A stretch of 64,000 nt of DNA from Pseudomonas matsuisoli (lineage in GTDB: Bacteria; Pseudomonadota; Gammaproteobacteria; Pseudomonadales; Pseudomonadaceae), in NCBI RefSeq assembly GCF_014647635.1, contig NZ_BMPO01000008.1, forward strand, positions 186,001-250,000, in the 5' to 3' direction. Under the pieces are notes generated by a model. It worked only from the letters and a program-made list of their open reading frames with translations. It did no database searches and was not told the origin of the DNA. Each line of letters starts with the position of its first letter. The first letter of the stretch is position 1. Position numbers and translations under genes: made by a program. Positions 17,286 to 25,662 of this stretch are shown piece by piece.

Positions 17286-18461
17286 ATGAATCATGCGGAC
17301 GTCGTCATCGTCGGCGCCGGCCCGATCGGGCTTTGCTTCGCGCGAGCCTTGGCGACCAGCGGGCTTACGATCGCGCTGGTGGATCGCCAGCCTAGTGAGC
17401 ACCTTGCAACGCCAGTCTTTGACGGTCGAGAAATCGCCCTGACACATGCTTCACGAGCGCTGCTCGAAGCGCTGGGTATCTGGCCGCTGATTCCGGGGCG
17501 CGATATCCATCCGTTGCGCGAAGCCAAAGTATTGAATGGTCCATCGGCGTTTTCCCTCGACTTCGCCGCCCGTCCGCGCCAAGCGACCGAACTGGGCTGG
17601 CTCGTGCCCAACCAGCAGATACGCCGGGCTGCCTGGACCGCAGCCGACGGGCAAGAGCGATTGCGGCTTATCGATGGGGTCTCTGTGAATGCAATCGAAA
17701 CGCGGGTCGATGACATGCAGGTCACCTTAAGCGACGGTCGGCTCATTACCACGCAGCTGGTCGTCGCGGCGGACAATCGCTTCTCCGCCATTCGTCGCCT
17801 GTTAGGGATAGGCGCGTCGGTGCGCGACTTTGGCCGCAGCATGCTCGTCTGTCGGATGCGCCACGAGCGGGACCACGCCCACACAGCGGTGGAATGGTTT
17901 GGGTATGGCAAGACGTTGGCACTGTTGCCGCTCGACGAAAAACGATCGAGCGCTGTGGTGACGCTGCCGCCACACCGGATCGAAGCCTTGATGGCGATGG
18001 CTAAGGCTGACTTCGATGCGTCCATCAGCGCGCTGTTCGAGCATCGCTTCGGCGCCATGCAAGCTGACGGCGAACGGCATGCTTATCCCCTCGTGAGCGT
18101 ATACGCCAACCGCTTCGTGGGCCCACGAAGCGCGCTGATCGGCGACGCGGCAGTTGGCATGCACCCGGTCACCGCACACGGTTTCAATTTGGGCCTGCAA
18201 AGTGTCGAGCGCCTGTCCAGCGCACTGCGGGGTGCCGCGCAGGGCGGTGGCGACATCGGCGAGGCGACGTTGCTGGCTGCTTACGAGCGCGATCACCGCC
18301 TTGTCAGCCGCCCCCTGTACGAGGCGACCAATGCCATCGTCTCGCTCTACACGGATGATCGCCTGCCCCTGCGCTTGCTCCGTAATGCCGCCCTGCGCGT
18401 CGCCCAGCATCTGCCGCCGTTCAAGGGGGCGGTGACCGCGCATCTCACGCGCACGCGCTAA
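17286..18461 (+). CDS. ubiM: FAD-dependent ubiquinone-biosynthesis hydroxylase, UbiM-like
   Basis: 391-residue flavoprotein monooxygenase of the UbiH/COQ6 family. FAD-binding GAGPIG is at residues 10-15; the second motif VVAADNRFSAIRR replaces the usual ADG; the third is GDAAVGMHPVTAHGFNLGL at 286-304. The AVGMHPVTAHGFN form, rather than the AHTIHPLAGQGLN of UbiH/UbiF/UbiI, is as I recall that of UbiM, which hydroxylates the ubiquinone ring. Start: ATG 17286 after TGGAG; the open frame begins nine codons earlier. The Fur-like site upstream suggests expression in iron limitation. The family is certain; UbiM rather than another paralogue is likely but not proven. Confidence 0.68.
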   Translation: MNHADVVIVGAGPIGLCFARALATSGLTIALVDRQPSEHLATPVFDGREIALTHASRALLEALGIWPLIPGRDIHPLREAKVLNGPSAFSLDFAARPRQATELGWLVPNQQIRRAAWTAADGQERLRLIDGVSVNAIETRVDDMQVTLSDGRLITTQLVVAADNRFSAIRRLLGIGASVRDFGRSMLVCRMRHERDHAHTAVEWFGYGKTLALLPLDEKRSSAVVTLPPHRIEALMAMAKADFDASISALFEHRFGAMQADGERHAYPLVSVYANRFVGPRSALIGDAAVGMHPVTAHGFNLGLQSVERLSSALRGAAQGGGDIGEATLLAAYERDHRLVSRPLYEATNAIVSLYTDDRLPLRLLRNAALRVAQHLPPFKGAVTAHLTRTR

Positions 18462-18566
18462 CCGTGCACAAACGTTCCAGACATCCGCCCCGCAACGGAC
18501 TAGAGTCGGGTTACGTTTCCATACGGCTACGCCGCCCGATGCACCACCTGCGATGCCAAAGATCTC

Positions 18567-19400
18567 ATGAACCACGACGATCGCCGCTGGATCTCCCTTC
18601 ATCTGGACGCTGAAACAGGCATCGAAGCCCTGCGCGCGCATTTCGAAGGGCACGCATACGATCCGCATTGGCACGACAGTTACCTGATCGGTTTCACCGA
18701 GCAGGGCGTGCAGCAATTCAACTGCCGGCGCACCCTGTACCGCAGCACACCTGGCCAGATATTCCTCTTGGAGCCGGGCGAGATTCACGATGGAGATGCC
18801 CCTGCCGAAGGCGGATTCACGTATTCCATGCTGTACCTGGACCCGACCTGGCTCGTGCGTGCGCTTCGCGCGCTCGACGACGGGGCACTGACGTGCAGCG
18901 AGCCAGGTTTCGCGACGACGCTGACCGAACGCCCGGATTTGCTGGTCGCGATCGCCAATGCCGTCCATGCACTGGCGCATTCGGAACTGCGCATCGTCCG
19001 GCAAACGGCATTGGACGAACTGTTGGCCCGCTTGAGTACCCACTTGCGCTGGCGCTTGCCGCGTGATCGCGATCCACGTCTGCCGGGCGTCGCCCTTCGC
19101 ACACGTGATTACCTGCATGCCCATCTGGACCAGGACACCGGCCTGGACGAGCTCGCAGCCTCCGCGGGCGTCAGTCGCTTTCGCCTGTCCCGGGCGTTCA
19201 AAGCCGCCTTCGGCATCGCTCCGCACGCTTATCTGATTCAGCTACGGCTTACCAAGGCAAGGCAACTTCTCGCACGGGGTCATGCTCCCGCGGAAGTCGC
19301 CACGGCCCTGGGTTTCGCCGACCAAAGCCACATGGGCCGCTGGTTTCGCCGGGCCTATGGCTTGACTCCGGCCCGCTACCGCGCAGGGGTGAACCGCTAG
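18567..19400 (+). CDS. AraC-family transcriptional regulator
   Basis: 277 residues. An N-terminal cupin-like AraC ligand-binding domain (PHWHDSYLIGFTEQGVQQF, then GEIHDG) is followed by a C-terminal double helix-turn-helix (TGLDELAASAGVSRFRLSRA, then ALGFADQSHMGRWFRRAYG and LTPARYR). It is directly upstream of, and in the same direction as, a LysE-type exporter (160 bp gap). AraC/LysE pairs are common in Pseudomonas and the regulator probably controls the exporter. The inducer is unknown. Confidence 0.88.
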   Translation: MNHDDRRWISLHLDAETGIEALRAHFEGHAYDPHWHDSYLIGFTEQGVQQFNCRRTLYRSTPGQIFLLEPGEIHDGDAPAEGGFTYSMLYLDPTWLVRALRALDDGALTCSEPGFATTLTERPDLLVAIANAVHALAHSELRIVRQTALDELLARLSTHLRWRLPRDRDPRLPGVALRTRDYLHAHLDQDTGLDELAASAGVSRFRLSRAFKAAFGIAPHAYLIQLRLTKARQLLARGHAPAEVATALGFADQSHMGRWFRRAYGLTPARYRAGVNR

Positions 19401-19559
19401 AAAGAATGGCCGAACCGGCTCTTCAGGATGTACTGCTCAGACCTTCCAGACGACCGATGCCTGCCTTCGCACACTGGGCGCCCGTCTCCTGGAGAACCCA
19501 GACATGCTCACGATCGACTTCCCCCGCCGCATACCCTCCACGCCTGCAGGAGGGTCGCC

Positions 19560-20153
19560 ATGTTGGATCTGATTCCGTTCACCCTCTTCGCCACGGTGGC
19601 ATCCATCACCCCTGGGCCGACGAACATCCTGATCCTGGGCCATAGCCTGCGACATGGATTGCGCGGTGCCATGCCCCTCGTGATCGGAGCCTGCATGAGT
19701 GCTGCCGCGATCGTTTGGGCCGTGGGTGCCGGTATCGGCGACGTACTGATGGCCCATGCGTCGCTGCAAATTGCCATGAAATGGATGGGTATCGCTTGGC
19801 TGACGTATCTTGCCTGGCAAATCTTTCGCAGCGCGCCGACGCTTGCGCCTAACGGCGATGAGGCTCGACTGGGCTTCTCGACCGCGGCTGGTTTGCAGTT
19901 GGTCAATCCAAAAGTCTGGATGATGGCGCTGGCGGTGGTCAGCGTATTCGCGCGGCCTGATGCTGATGAAACCCAGCATGTTGCGATCCTCGCCGCGATT
20001 TTCTTCTGCGTTTCGCTGCCATGCCTGGCGCTCTGGGCGGTGCTCGGGCGCAGCGCCGCACGGCTTCTGACGTCTTCGCGGCACATTCAGCGATTCAATC
20101 GAGGCCTGGCCATCTTACTGCTCGTTTCGGCCTGGGCGGCGCTGCTGCCCTAA
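19560..20153 (+). CDS. LysE/RhtB-family amino acid exporter
   Basis: 197-residue inner-membrane protein with about six hydrophobic segments. The RhtB/LysE signature is [19 protein letters not shown] near the N-terminus; the second half carries [17 protein letters not shown]. The ATG at 19560 is preceded by a strong GGAGGG site; longer frames upstream have no family similarity. It follows the AraC regulator. Substrate cannot be deduced; family members export homoserine, threonine, lysine, cysteine or analogues. Confidence 0.9.
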   Translation: MLDLIPFTLFATVASITPGPTNILILGHSLRHGLRGAMPLVIGACMSAAAIVWAVGAGIGDVLMAHASLQIAMKWMGIAWLTYLAWQIFRSAPTLAPNGDEARLGFSTAAGLQLVNPKVWMMALAVVSVFARPDADETQHVAILAAIFFCVSLPCLALWAVLGRSAARLLTSSRHIQRFNRGLAILLLVSAWAALLP

Positions 20154-20269
20154 GGCCGGTTCCACGTTCTCGGCCCGTCGATCCGCAGGAGATGATTGGC
20201 GGGCGCTTTCCCTGTAGCCTATCGCGCCCTTTTGCACCCCCATTCCTACGGGCCATTCGGAAAGCGAAT

Positions 20270-21502
20270 ATGACTACCCCCCGCCCCTCACTCTTTCGCA
20301 TGCTCGACCGCGTCAGCCTGGTCGTGCAGATCGCTATCGGCCTCGTGGCCGGCATCGCCCTTGCCCTTATCGCACCGGGCGCCGCCTCGACGGTAAGCTT
20401 TCTTGGCGACCTGTTCATCTCCGCGCTCAAGGCTGTCGCACCGGTACTGGTGCTGATCCTGGTGATGGCTTCTATCGCCAACCATCAGCAGGGACAGCAA
20501 ACCCATATCCGCCCCATTCTGCTGCTCTACATCCTGGGGACATTCAGTGCAGCCGTAGTCGCCGTCATCGCCAGTACGCTTTTCCCATCGAGTTTGGTAC
20601 TAACGGCTGAAGTCACTGAGCTTTCGCCGCCCGAGGGTATTACCGAGGTGCTCAGCGGCGTCGTCCTGAGTGCCGTCGACAATCCAGTTAGCGCGGTGCT
20701 GGATGCGAACTTCATCGGCATCCTGGCCTGGGCCAGCGGCCTGGGTCTTGCGTTTCGACAGGCCTCAGAGGGCAGCAAGCGGATGCTGGCGGATCTTTCG
20801 GACGCGGTGACAAGCATTGTCAAACGCGTCATTCGCTGCGCCTCGCTGGGTATTTTCGGCCTCGTGGCCGGCACCCTCGCGACCTCCGGATTCGACGCAT
20901 TGGCCGACTACGCGCACCTGCTTTGCGTGCTGCTCGGTTGCATGCTGTTCGTGGCGCTCGTGATGAACCCATTGCTCGTCTGGTGGAAGATCCGCCGCAA
21001 CCCGTATCCGTTGGTGCTGACCTGCCTGCGCGAGAGCGGCGTTACCGCGTTCTTCACCCGCAGTTCGGCCGCGAACATTCCCGTCAACCTGCAGCTTTGT
21101 AAGCGTTTGGGTTTGCATGAGGAAACCTATTCAGTCGCGATTCCGCTCGGGGCGACCATCAACATGGCCGGTGCCGCCGTGACCGTCACGGTGCTGACAC
21201 TCGCTGCCGTGCACACGCTGGGCATCCAGATCGACATCGCCAGCGCGATTCTATTGAGCGTCATCGCCGCGGTATGCGCTTGCGGCGCGTCGGGCGTCGC
21301 CGGTGGCTCGTTGCTGCTGATCCCCCTCGCCTGCGCCATGTTCGGCATCCCCAATGAAGTGGCGATGCAGGTGGTCGGTATCGGTTTCATCATCGGTATC
21401 CTGCAGGACTCCGCGGAAACCGCACTGAACTCGTCCACCGATATCATCTTCGTTGCCGCCGCCTGCGAGGCGAAGGGCGACGTGCCGGAGCCGGTGGTTT
21501 GA
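20270..21502 (+). CDS. sstT: Serine/threonine:Na+ symporter SstT
   Basis: 410 residues, close to E. coli SstT (414). It belongs to the DAACS sodium:dicarboxylate symporter family. Recognisable blocks are [34 protein letters not shown] (serine-rich hairpin region), [19 protein letters not shown], and [15 protein letters not shown]. The ATG at 20270 matches the [10 protein letters not shown] start of the family; the longer frame overlaps the lysE gene. It takes up serine and threonine with sodium. A 29 bp perfect inverted repeat follows at 21517. Confidence 0.94.
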   Translation: MTTPRPSLFRMLDRVSLVVQIAIGLVAGIALALIAPGAASTVSFLGDLFISALKAVAPVLVLILVMASIANHQQGQQTHIRPILLLYILGTFSAAVVAVIASTLFPSSLVLTAEVTELSPPEGITEVLSGVVLSAVDNPVSAVLDANFIGILAWASGLGLAFRQASEGSKRMLADLSDAVTSIVKRVIRCASLGIFGLVAGTLATSGFDALADYAHLLCVLLGCMLFVALVMNPLLVWWKIRRNPYPLVLTCLRESGVTAFFTRSSAANIPVNLQLCKRLGLHEETYSVAIPLGATINMAGAAVTVTVLTLAAVHTLGIQIDIASAILLSVIAAVCACGASGVAGGSLLLIPLACAMFGIPNEVAMQVVGIGFIIGILQDSAETALNSSTDIIFVAAACEAKGDVPEPVV

Positions 21503-21516
21503 TTTAGAGCGCTTCT

Positions 21517-21589
21517 AAAGCGATCGCCCACAAGTGGGCTCCTACGAGAAGACTGCTTGTGTAGGAGCCCACTTGTGGGCGATCGCTTT
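21517..21589 (+). repeat. Perfect 29 bp inverted repeat (REP pair) after sstT
   Basis: AAAGCGATCGCCCACAAGTG... (21517-21545) is the exact reverse complement of 21561-21589, with a 15 bp loop. It ends in a T run on the plus strand (GCTTTTTGCG). It is a member of the 'GTAGGAGC' REP family and would also work as the sstT terminator. Confidence 0.88.
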
Positions 21590-21623
21590 TTGCGTCGGAT
21601 TTGTTTCGTCCTCATACGTCCTC

Positions 21624-21665
21624 TTGTCAGGTAAACCTTACACGACTAGGATGTAAGGTAAACCT
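21624..21665 (+). promoter_or_regulatory. Promoter with paired AGGTAAACCT operators for the membrane protein/Xre cassette
   Basis: A -35 box TTGTCA (21624-21629), 17 bp spacer and -10 box TAGGAT (21647-21652) are visible. The palindromic AGGTAAACCT occurs twice in direct orientation: 21629-21638, touching the -35, and 21656-21665, over the expected transcription start. Copies are 27 bp apart and extend into matching flanks (ACACGA). This geometry fits repression, probably by the Xre protein encoded second in the cassette. Confidence 0.75.
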
Positions 21666-21684
21666 GACACGAAGGCTTCCCCCG

Positions 21685-22068
21685 ATGACACTTGCAACCC
21701 GCCATCTGCTCTATTCGATGTTCTTCACTCTGCTTTACGTCGCTATTCATCTACTGGCGATCGTCGGCGTGTTCGACGCCATCATTGGACACGCTGCCGG
21801 TTGGTTCCTGGCGATCGCGGCGGCGCTGCCGGTGGCGGGATGGCTTTGGGTCACGCTGCGCATCATGGACAGCAGTGATGAATACCTGCGCGCATTAATG
21901 GGGCGTCGGCTGCTGCTCGCGGTAGGCCTAACCATGACCGTTCTGAGCGTTTGGGGCTTTGGCGAAAGCTACGCCAATGCGCCGCATCTGCCGGTATTCC
22001 TGGCCTGCCCGCTGCTTTTTCTTGCATTCGCGGTCGTGTCGCCCTTCGTTCGACAAACGCGCGCATGA
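21685..22068 (+). CDS. Small integral membrane protein of unknown function, partner of an Xre regulator
   Basis: 127 residues with four predicted membrane helices (about residues 8-32, 38-58, 74-96 and 101-121). The loop between helices 2 and 3 has the charged segment MDSSDEYLRALMGRR. The ATG at 21685 is 20 bp after the second operator. The stop overlaps the ATG of the Xre gene (ATGA). I recognise the architecture, a small membrane protein coupled to a 68-residue HTH protein, but not a characterised function. Confidence 0.8.
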   Translation: MTLATRHLLYSMFFTLLYVAIHLLAIVGVFDAIIGHAAGWFLAIAAALPVAGWLWVTLRIMDSSDEYLRALMGRRLLLAVGLTMTVLSVWGFGESYANAPHLPVFLACPLLFLAFAVVSPFVRQTRA

Positions 22069-22271
22069 ACAACCGACTGCGCACATTGCGGACGGAGAAA
22101 GGCTGGACCCAAGCCGACCTCGGCAGCGCACTCGACGTCTCGCGTCAGGCGGTGAATGCGTTGGAAACCGGTAAACACCTGCCGTCCCTCGATCTCGCTT
22201 TTCGTATCGCGGTGACGTTTGGCTTGAAGGTCGAGGACATATTCGAGAACCCCTATCGCCAGAACCCGTGA
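22065..22271 (+). CDS. Small Xre/HTH_3-family transcriptional regulator
   Basis: 68 residues, nearly all one HTH domain: MNNRLRTLRTEKGWTQADLG, then SRQAVNALETGKHLPSL and the C-terminal GLKVEDIFE. This is the compact YozG/YgzD-like type of Xre regulator. It starts inside the stop of the membrane protein gene, so both are made together. The paired AGGTAAACCT sites at the cassette promoter are the obvious target for autoregulation. Confidence 0.88.
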   Translation: MNNRLRTLRTEKGWTQADLGSALDVSRQAVNALETGKHLPSLDLAFRIAVTFGLKVEDIFENPYRQNP

Positions 22272-22280
22272 GCGCCCAAC

Positions 22281-22315
22281 GCGTGGATAAGGCTCCGCCG
22301 TTATCCACCCTACGG
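22281..22315. repeat. REP-like palindrome GTGGATAAGG...TTATCCACCCTACGG
   Basis: Arms GTGGATAA and TTATCCAC; 'GGTGGAT/ATCCACC' family, just after the Xre gene. Confidence 0.65.
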
Positions 22316-22345
22316 TTACTGAGGTGAGATGTTGGGCAATCAACC

Positions 22346-22375
22346 CTGTAGGGTGGATGGCCGAAGCCATCCACG
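22346..22375. repeat. REP-like palindrome CTGTAGGGTGGATGGCC...GCCATCCACG
   Basis: Arms GTGGATGGC and GCCATCCAC. Its orientation is opposite to 22281-22315, forming an inverted pair between convergent regulator and queE genes. Confidence 0.7.
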
Positions 22376-22455
22376 CGAGCGCCCCAACACCACGCCACCA
22401 ATCAAGTAGACCGGGTGCAACCCGGGAGCTTCAGGGCACGGGATACCGCCACTGA

Positions 22456-23091
22456 TTAAGGAATCATCAAAATCTTGTGCTGCTGCAGGCCCAGCCGCCA
22501 TTGGGGATTGGCCTTGCAATACTCGATCGCCATCGTGGTATTGCGCGACGCCTCTGGACCATCCATTGGCTGAAGGTAGAAATGCGCGAAATCAAGGCCG
22601 ACGAAACGCTCTGGCATTGCATCGCGCTGCGGGTACACGAGCTTGAGCTCGTCGCCGCGGGTCAATACGACCTCGGCGATGGATTTAGGACTGACACAAA
22701 TCCAGTCGATCCCCGGCGGGGGCTCGACCGTACCGTTGGTTTCCACTGCAATCGTGAACCGTCGCGCGTGCAGTGCAGCGACTAACGCTTCGTCCACCTG
22801 AAGCAACGGTTCGCCACCGGTGAGCACGACATACCGATACGCGGCATCACCTTCAGGCCACGTCCTTTCGATCGCCTCCGCCAGTGCATCCGCCGTTTTG
22901 AACTTGCCCCCACCCTCGCCGTCCGTGCCAACGAAATCGGTATCGCAGAATTGGCAGATCGCTTTTTGCCGGTCGTCTTCGCGCCCTGACCATAGATTGC
23001 ACCCGGCGAACCGGCAAAACACCGCCGGCCGGCCGGCCTGATTGCCCTCGCCCTGCAGGGTGTAGAACATCTCTTTGACGCTGTAGGTCAT
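22456..23091 (-). CDS. queE: 7-carboxy-7-deazaguanine synthase QueE
   Basis: 211-residue radical SAM enzyme that contracts 6-carboxytetrahydropterin to 7-carboxy-7-deazaguanine in queuosine synthesis. The Fe-S cluster motif is the CX14CX2C variant (C31 to CQFCDTDF), with the inserted SGREDDRQKA segment, as in Burkholderia-type QueE, rather than the classic CX3CX2C. The SAM-binding GGEP follows (VVLTGGEPLLQ). The gene is divergent from queD, which makes its substrate, with a 208 bp shared promoter region in which I see no riboswitch. Confidence 0.94.
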   Translation of the reverse strand: MTYSVKEMFYTLQGEGNQAGRPAVFCRFAGCNLWSGREDDRQKAICQFCDTDFVGTDGEGGGKFKTADALAEAIERTWPEGDAAYRYVVLTGGEPLLQVDEALVAALHARRFTIAVETNGTVEPPPGIDWICVSPKSIAEVVLTRGDELKLVYPQRDAMPERFVGLDFAHFYLQPMDGPEASRNTTMAIEYCKANPQWRLGLQQHKILMIP

Positions 23092-23299
23092 GACAACTCG
23101 ACTCCAGGCATGGGGTAGCGCGACGCGGCACCTGCCTCGATGAAAAAACGGGCGCGGATTGTAGCAACCTTCAGCGGGCGGGAACGCCCTGAGCGACGGA
23201 CGAGGCGTCGTTGCGGTGCCCGGACGCAGCCGTCAGAATGGCGCCCCTTCGCGGCTCGCCGAGCAGCCTCTTCGTCCTACCGCTTACGCAAGGCCATCC

Positions 23300-23656
23300 A
23301 TGGAAATCTTCAAGGAATTCACCTTCGAATCCGCGCACCGTTTGCCCTATGTGCCAGAGGGCCACAAGTGCGGCCGCCTGCATGGGCATTCCTTCAAGGT
23401 CGCACTCTACATCGAAGGCGAACCCGATCCCCATACCGGATGGATTCGTGATTTTTCCGAGATCAAGGCGCTGTTCAAGCCGCTTTACGAGCGCTTGGAT
23501 CACAACTACTTGAATGACATCCCCGGCCTGGAAAACCCCACCAGCGAAGTCTTGGCCAGGTGGATCTGGAACGAGATGAAGCCCATCCTGCCGGAGCTTT
23601 CCCGCATCCGTATCCACGAGACCTGCACCAGCGGCTGCGAATACCGCGGTGATTGA
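23300..23656 (+). CDS. queD: 6-carboxy-5,6,7,8-tetrahydropterin synthase QueD
   Basis: 118 residues, the usual size. QueD turns dihydroneopterin triphosphate into 6-carboxytetrahydropterin, the step before QueE. Zinc ligands are in SAHRL and HGH; the catalytic cysteine is in [12 protein letters not shown]; the C-terminal [11 protein letters not shown] is typical. The ATG at 23300 begins [13 protein letters not shown], the family start. The frame further upstream overlaps the queE promoter region. Confidence 0.94.
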   Translation: MEIFKEFTFESAHRLPYVPEGHKCGRLHGHSFKVALYIEGEPDPHTGWIRDFSEIKALFKPLYERLDHNYLNDIPGLENPTSEVLARWIWNEMKPILPELSRIRIHETCTSGCEYRGD

Positions 23657-23699
23657 TCGCTTGCGCGGCGCCCACTCGGAAAGGCGCCGCGCCTTTGCG

Positions 23700-23846
23700 T
23701 TAACGCCCGCGGCCTGGCGGGATGTCGCTCAGCGGGCTGTCGTCCTGATCCTCGCGTTCATCCGTGGACGACGTATTGCCTGAATCGGGTACGTCGCCGT
23801 ACTCGTCATAGTCGGGTGCGGTTTGCGGTTCGGTTTCTCGGTTCAT
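23700..23846 (-). CDS. Small acidic hydrophilic protein
   Basis: 48 residues, strongly acidic (many Asp and Glu), no hydrophobic core, so probably disordered. It begins MNRETEPQTAPDYDEYGD and ends PPGRGR. The ATG ending 23846 is preceded by GAGGAG, an excellent site, which is the main reason to call it real. No function is known to me. It is divergent from the DUF1264 lipoprotein gene. Confidence 0.6.
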   Translation of the reverse strand: MNRETEPQTAPDYDEYGDVPDSGNTSSTDEREDQDDSPLSDIPPGRGR

Positions 23847-23981
23847 GGTCGATCTCCTCGTCTCACTCATTTGGCACACGTGGGCGCCGAGGGTTCGCCG
23901 CCGCTCCAGTTGTCGAGAAAGTCGAACGCGGTCATGGTCCCGCCTTCGAACACAGGTATCTGTGCTCAAGAAGGCCTACCC

Positions 23982-24794
23982 ATGCGATCCCGTCCCCTGC
24001 AGCTGCTTCGACTCAGCCCATGGCTTGGCCTCTGTACGGCCCTGACCGCCTGTGCCGGTGGCAACACCCAATCCCCGGTGAGCGAGCCGGGTACGGGTAC
24101 ATCCACGTCGACGAAGGTGTTGGAATCCGGTGCCGCCATGCTGCAACAGAAGCCCCCCATCGAAGCACTCAATGCGTACCTCGACGGTTTTCACTTCTAC
24201 AACGGCAACATGCAGGCACAAATGGAGGCGCATCACTACTGCTCGGTGCTCAACGAAGAAGTCATCCAATGCGTGATCTACGACGGCAATGTCGCCGACG
24301 CCAAGATCATGGGTGTGGAATACATCATCAGCGAGCGGCTGTTCAAAGGGCTGCCCGAGGGCGAAAAAGCGCTCTGGCACAGCCACGGCCACGAGGTGAA
24401 ATCTGGCCAGTTGGTCGCGCCTGGCATTCCGGAGGTGGCCGAACATGCACTGATGAACAAGCTCGCTACCACTTACGGTAAGACGTGGCACACCTGGCAT
24501 ACCGATCAGGACAAGGCCCTGCCGCTTGGCGTGCCGCAACTCATGATGGGCTTCACCGCCGACGGGCAGGCCGATCCGCAAATGGTCGATCAACGGGACA
24601 AGCGCATGGGCATCGACTTCCGTAAAAAACGCAAACAGCGCGCGGATATTCCCATGCCCGCCGTAGCACCCGGTGCCGATGCCTGGCAGCAGGGCAAGGT
24701 CATTCAGATCGAGGATCCGACGGGGGCCAAGCATCATCAAAACCATACCGCGCCACCTACGAGCCGCGGGCAAAACGCCAGCTCGGGCGAATAG
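23982..24794 (+). CDS. DUF1264-family lipoprotein
   Basis: 270 residues. A lipobox LTAC places the lipidated cysteine at residue 24, so it is probably membrane-anchored in the envelope. The mature part matches DUF1264 (OBAP-like): LNAYLDGFHFYNGNMQAQME, HHYCSVLNEEVIQCVIYD, EKALWHSHGHEVKSGQLVAP, and TYGKTWHTWHTD. It is rich in histidine, which suggests metal binding but is not proof. The family is shared with plant seed oil-body-associated proteins; its bacterial role is unknown. Confidence 0.85.
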   Translation: MRSRPLQLLRLSPWLGLCTALTACAGGNTQSPVSEPGTGTSTSTKVLESGAAMLQQKPPIEALNAYLDGFHFYNGNMQAQMEAHHYCSVLNEEVIQCVIYDGNVADAKIMGVEYIISERLFKGLPEGEKALWHSHGHEVKSGQLVAPGIPEVAEHALMNKLATTYGKTWHTWHTDQDKALPLGVPQLMMGFTADGQADPQMVDQRDKRMGIDFRKKRKQRADIPMPAVAPGADAWQQGKVIQIEDPTGAKHHQNHTAPPTSRGQNASSGE

Positions 24795-24807
24795 CGAGCA
24801 ACGCCCC

Positions 24808-25239
24808 TTACCCGTGGTCGCCAAGCATCGATATCGTCCGAGGATCGGGCTCGCCGGCAAAAAACGCATCCAGCGCCTGCTGGAAGATCGTTTCGTTCGG
24901 CTCGGCCTCGCGGAACAACGTCATGCTCGAGCGGAATTTAAGGTCGTCCGGCGCCCCGAACACCTGCCGCGCGCCGCGACCGGCGTAGGGCAAGACGGCC
25001 TCAATGCATTCTCGCAAGTGCGCGCCCAGTAGGGCGTGCCGCCAATAAGCTTGCGCTTCCTTAACGTCGGAAACGCCGTAACGCCACGCCATTTCGCTTT
25101 GGCCAAGGCCAGCGAGCTGGGGAAAGATGAACCACATCCAGTGGGTGCTTTTGTGTCCGGCACGGAGCTCTTCGAGCGCGCGCTCGAGCGTGTCGCGCTG
25201 CGCATCGACGAAGCGTTCGAGGTCATAGGGTTCGGGCAT
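24808..25239 (-). CDS. DUF1810 family protein
   Basis: 143 residues. The DUF1810 pattern is clear: DLERFVDAQ, then THWMWFIFPQLAGLG and the C-terminal KFRSSMTLF with ALDAFFAGEPDPRT. The ATG ending 25239 follows GAGGAGG; the longer frame has no such site. Cytoplasmic; function of the family is not established. It is convergent with the DUF1264 gene, 13 bp apart. Confidence 0.88.
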   Translation of the reverse strand: MPEPYDLERFVDAQRDTLERALEELRAGHKSTHWMWFIFPQLAGLGQSEMAWRYGVSDVKEAQAYWRHALLGAHLRECIEAVLPYAGRGARQVFGAPDDLKFRSSMTLFREAEPNETIFQQALDAFFAGEPDPRTISMLGDHG

Positions 25240-25432
25240 GCGGCCTCCTCGATGATCTTCTTTCGACACACGGTTCTTCGCGTGTCGAGGCCCAAGCGTT
25301 AGATCCTGTCATTGGATCGTCAGCGGCATCGTCGGCTCGTGCGGTCCGACGTGTGACGTAAATCCTCGAAGTTTCCGCAGCGAATCCTTATCCGAGCCTT
25401 ACCTTGCAGCCTTTCTTTATCTTGCAGAGTGC

Positions 25433-25472
25433 CATCGCGGGCATGGCTGATCGCAGCCCGGCCCGCTCCCAC
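25433..25472 (-). repeat. REP, 'GTGGGAGCGGGC...GCCCGCGATG' family, reverse copy
   Basis: Reverse-orientation match of 25556-25581, with an insertion between the GCGGGC and GCCCGC arms. Confidence 0.75.
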
Positions 25473-25555
25473 GAATACAAAGGCTGTTAAGGGACGCCAT
25501 TCGGCTAATCTTCGGCCCACCTCACTTATCGATTGTGTAAACCGGCGGTTTTTCA

Positions 25556-25581
25556 ATGTGGGAGCGGGCCATGCCCGCGAT
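25556..25581 (+). repeat. REP, 'TGTGGGAGCGGGCCATGCCC' family, forward copy
   Basis: Arms GCGGGC/GCCCGC around CAT. The same sequence recurs at 45839 and, as a pair, at 57567. It faces 25433-25472 across about 80 bp. Confidence 0.8.
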
Positions 25582-25662
25582 GCTTAGTCACGGCACGCTC
25601 TCACATGAGGAGTACGCTGCTAGATTTCCACACAAGAGTCGGGACCAGCCCGACCTAGCGTT

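Larger units (their letters stand above)
25240..25662. other. Intergenic region, about 420 bp, with a REP pair
   Basis: No convincing gene. Short open frames here lack ribosome-binding sites and known domains. The two inverted REP copies listed separately account for part of the region. Confidence 0.6.

Noticed and set aside
17802-19226. 474-codon open frame on the minus strand
   Set aside because: Runs antisense across the flavin hydroxylase and AraC genes and has no recognisable domain.
23092-23299. Possible preQ1 riboswitch between queE and queD
   Set aside because: No convincing preQ1 aptamer (short stem with A-rich tail pseudoknot) could be found by eye on either strand.
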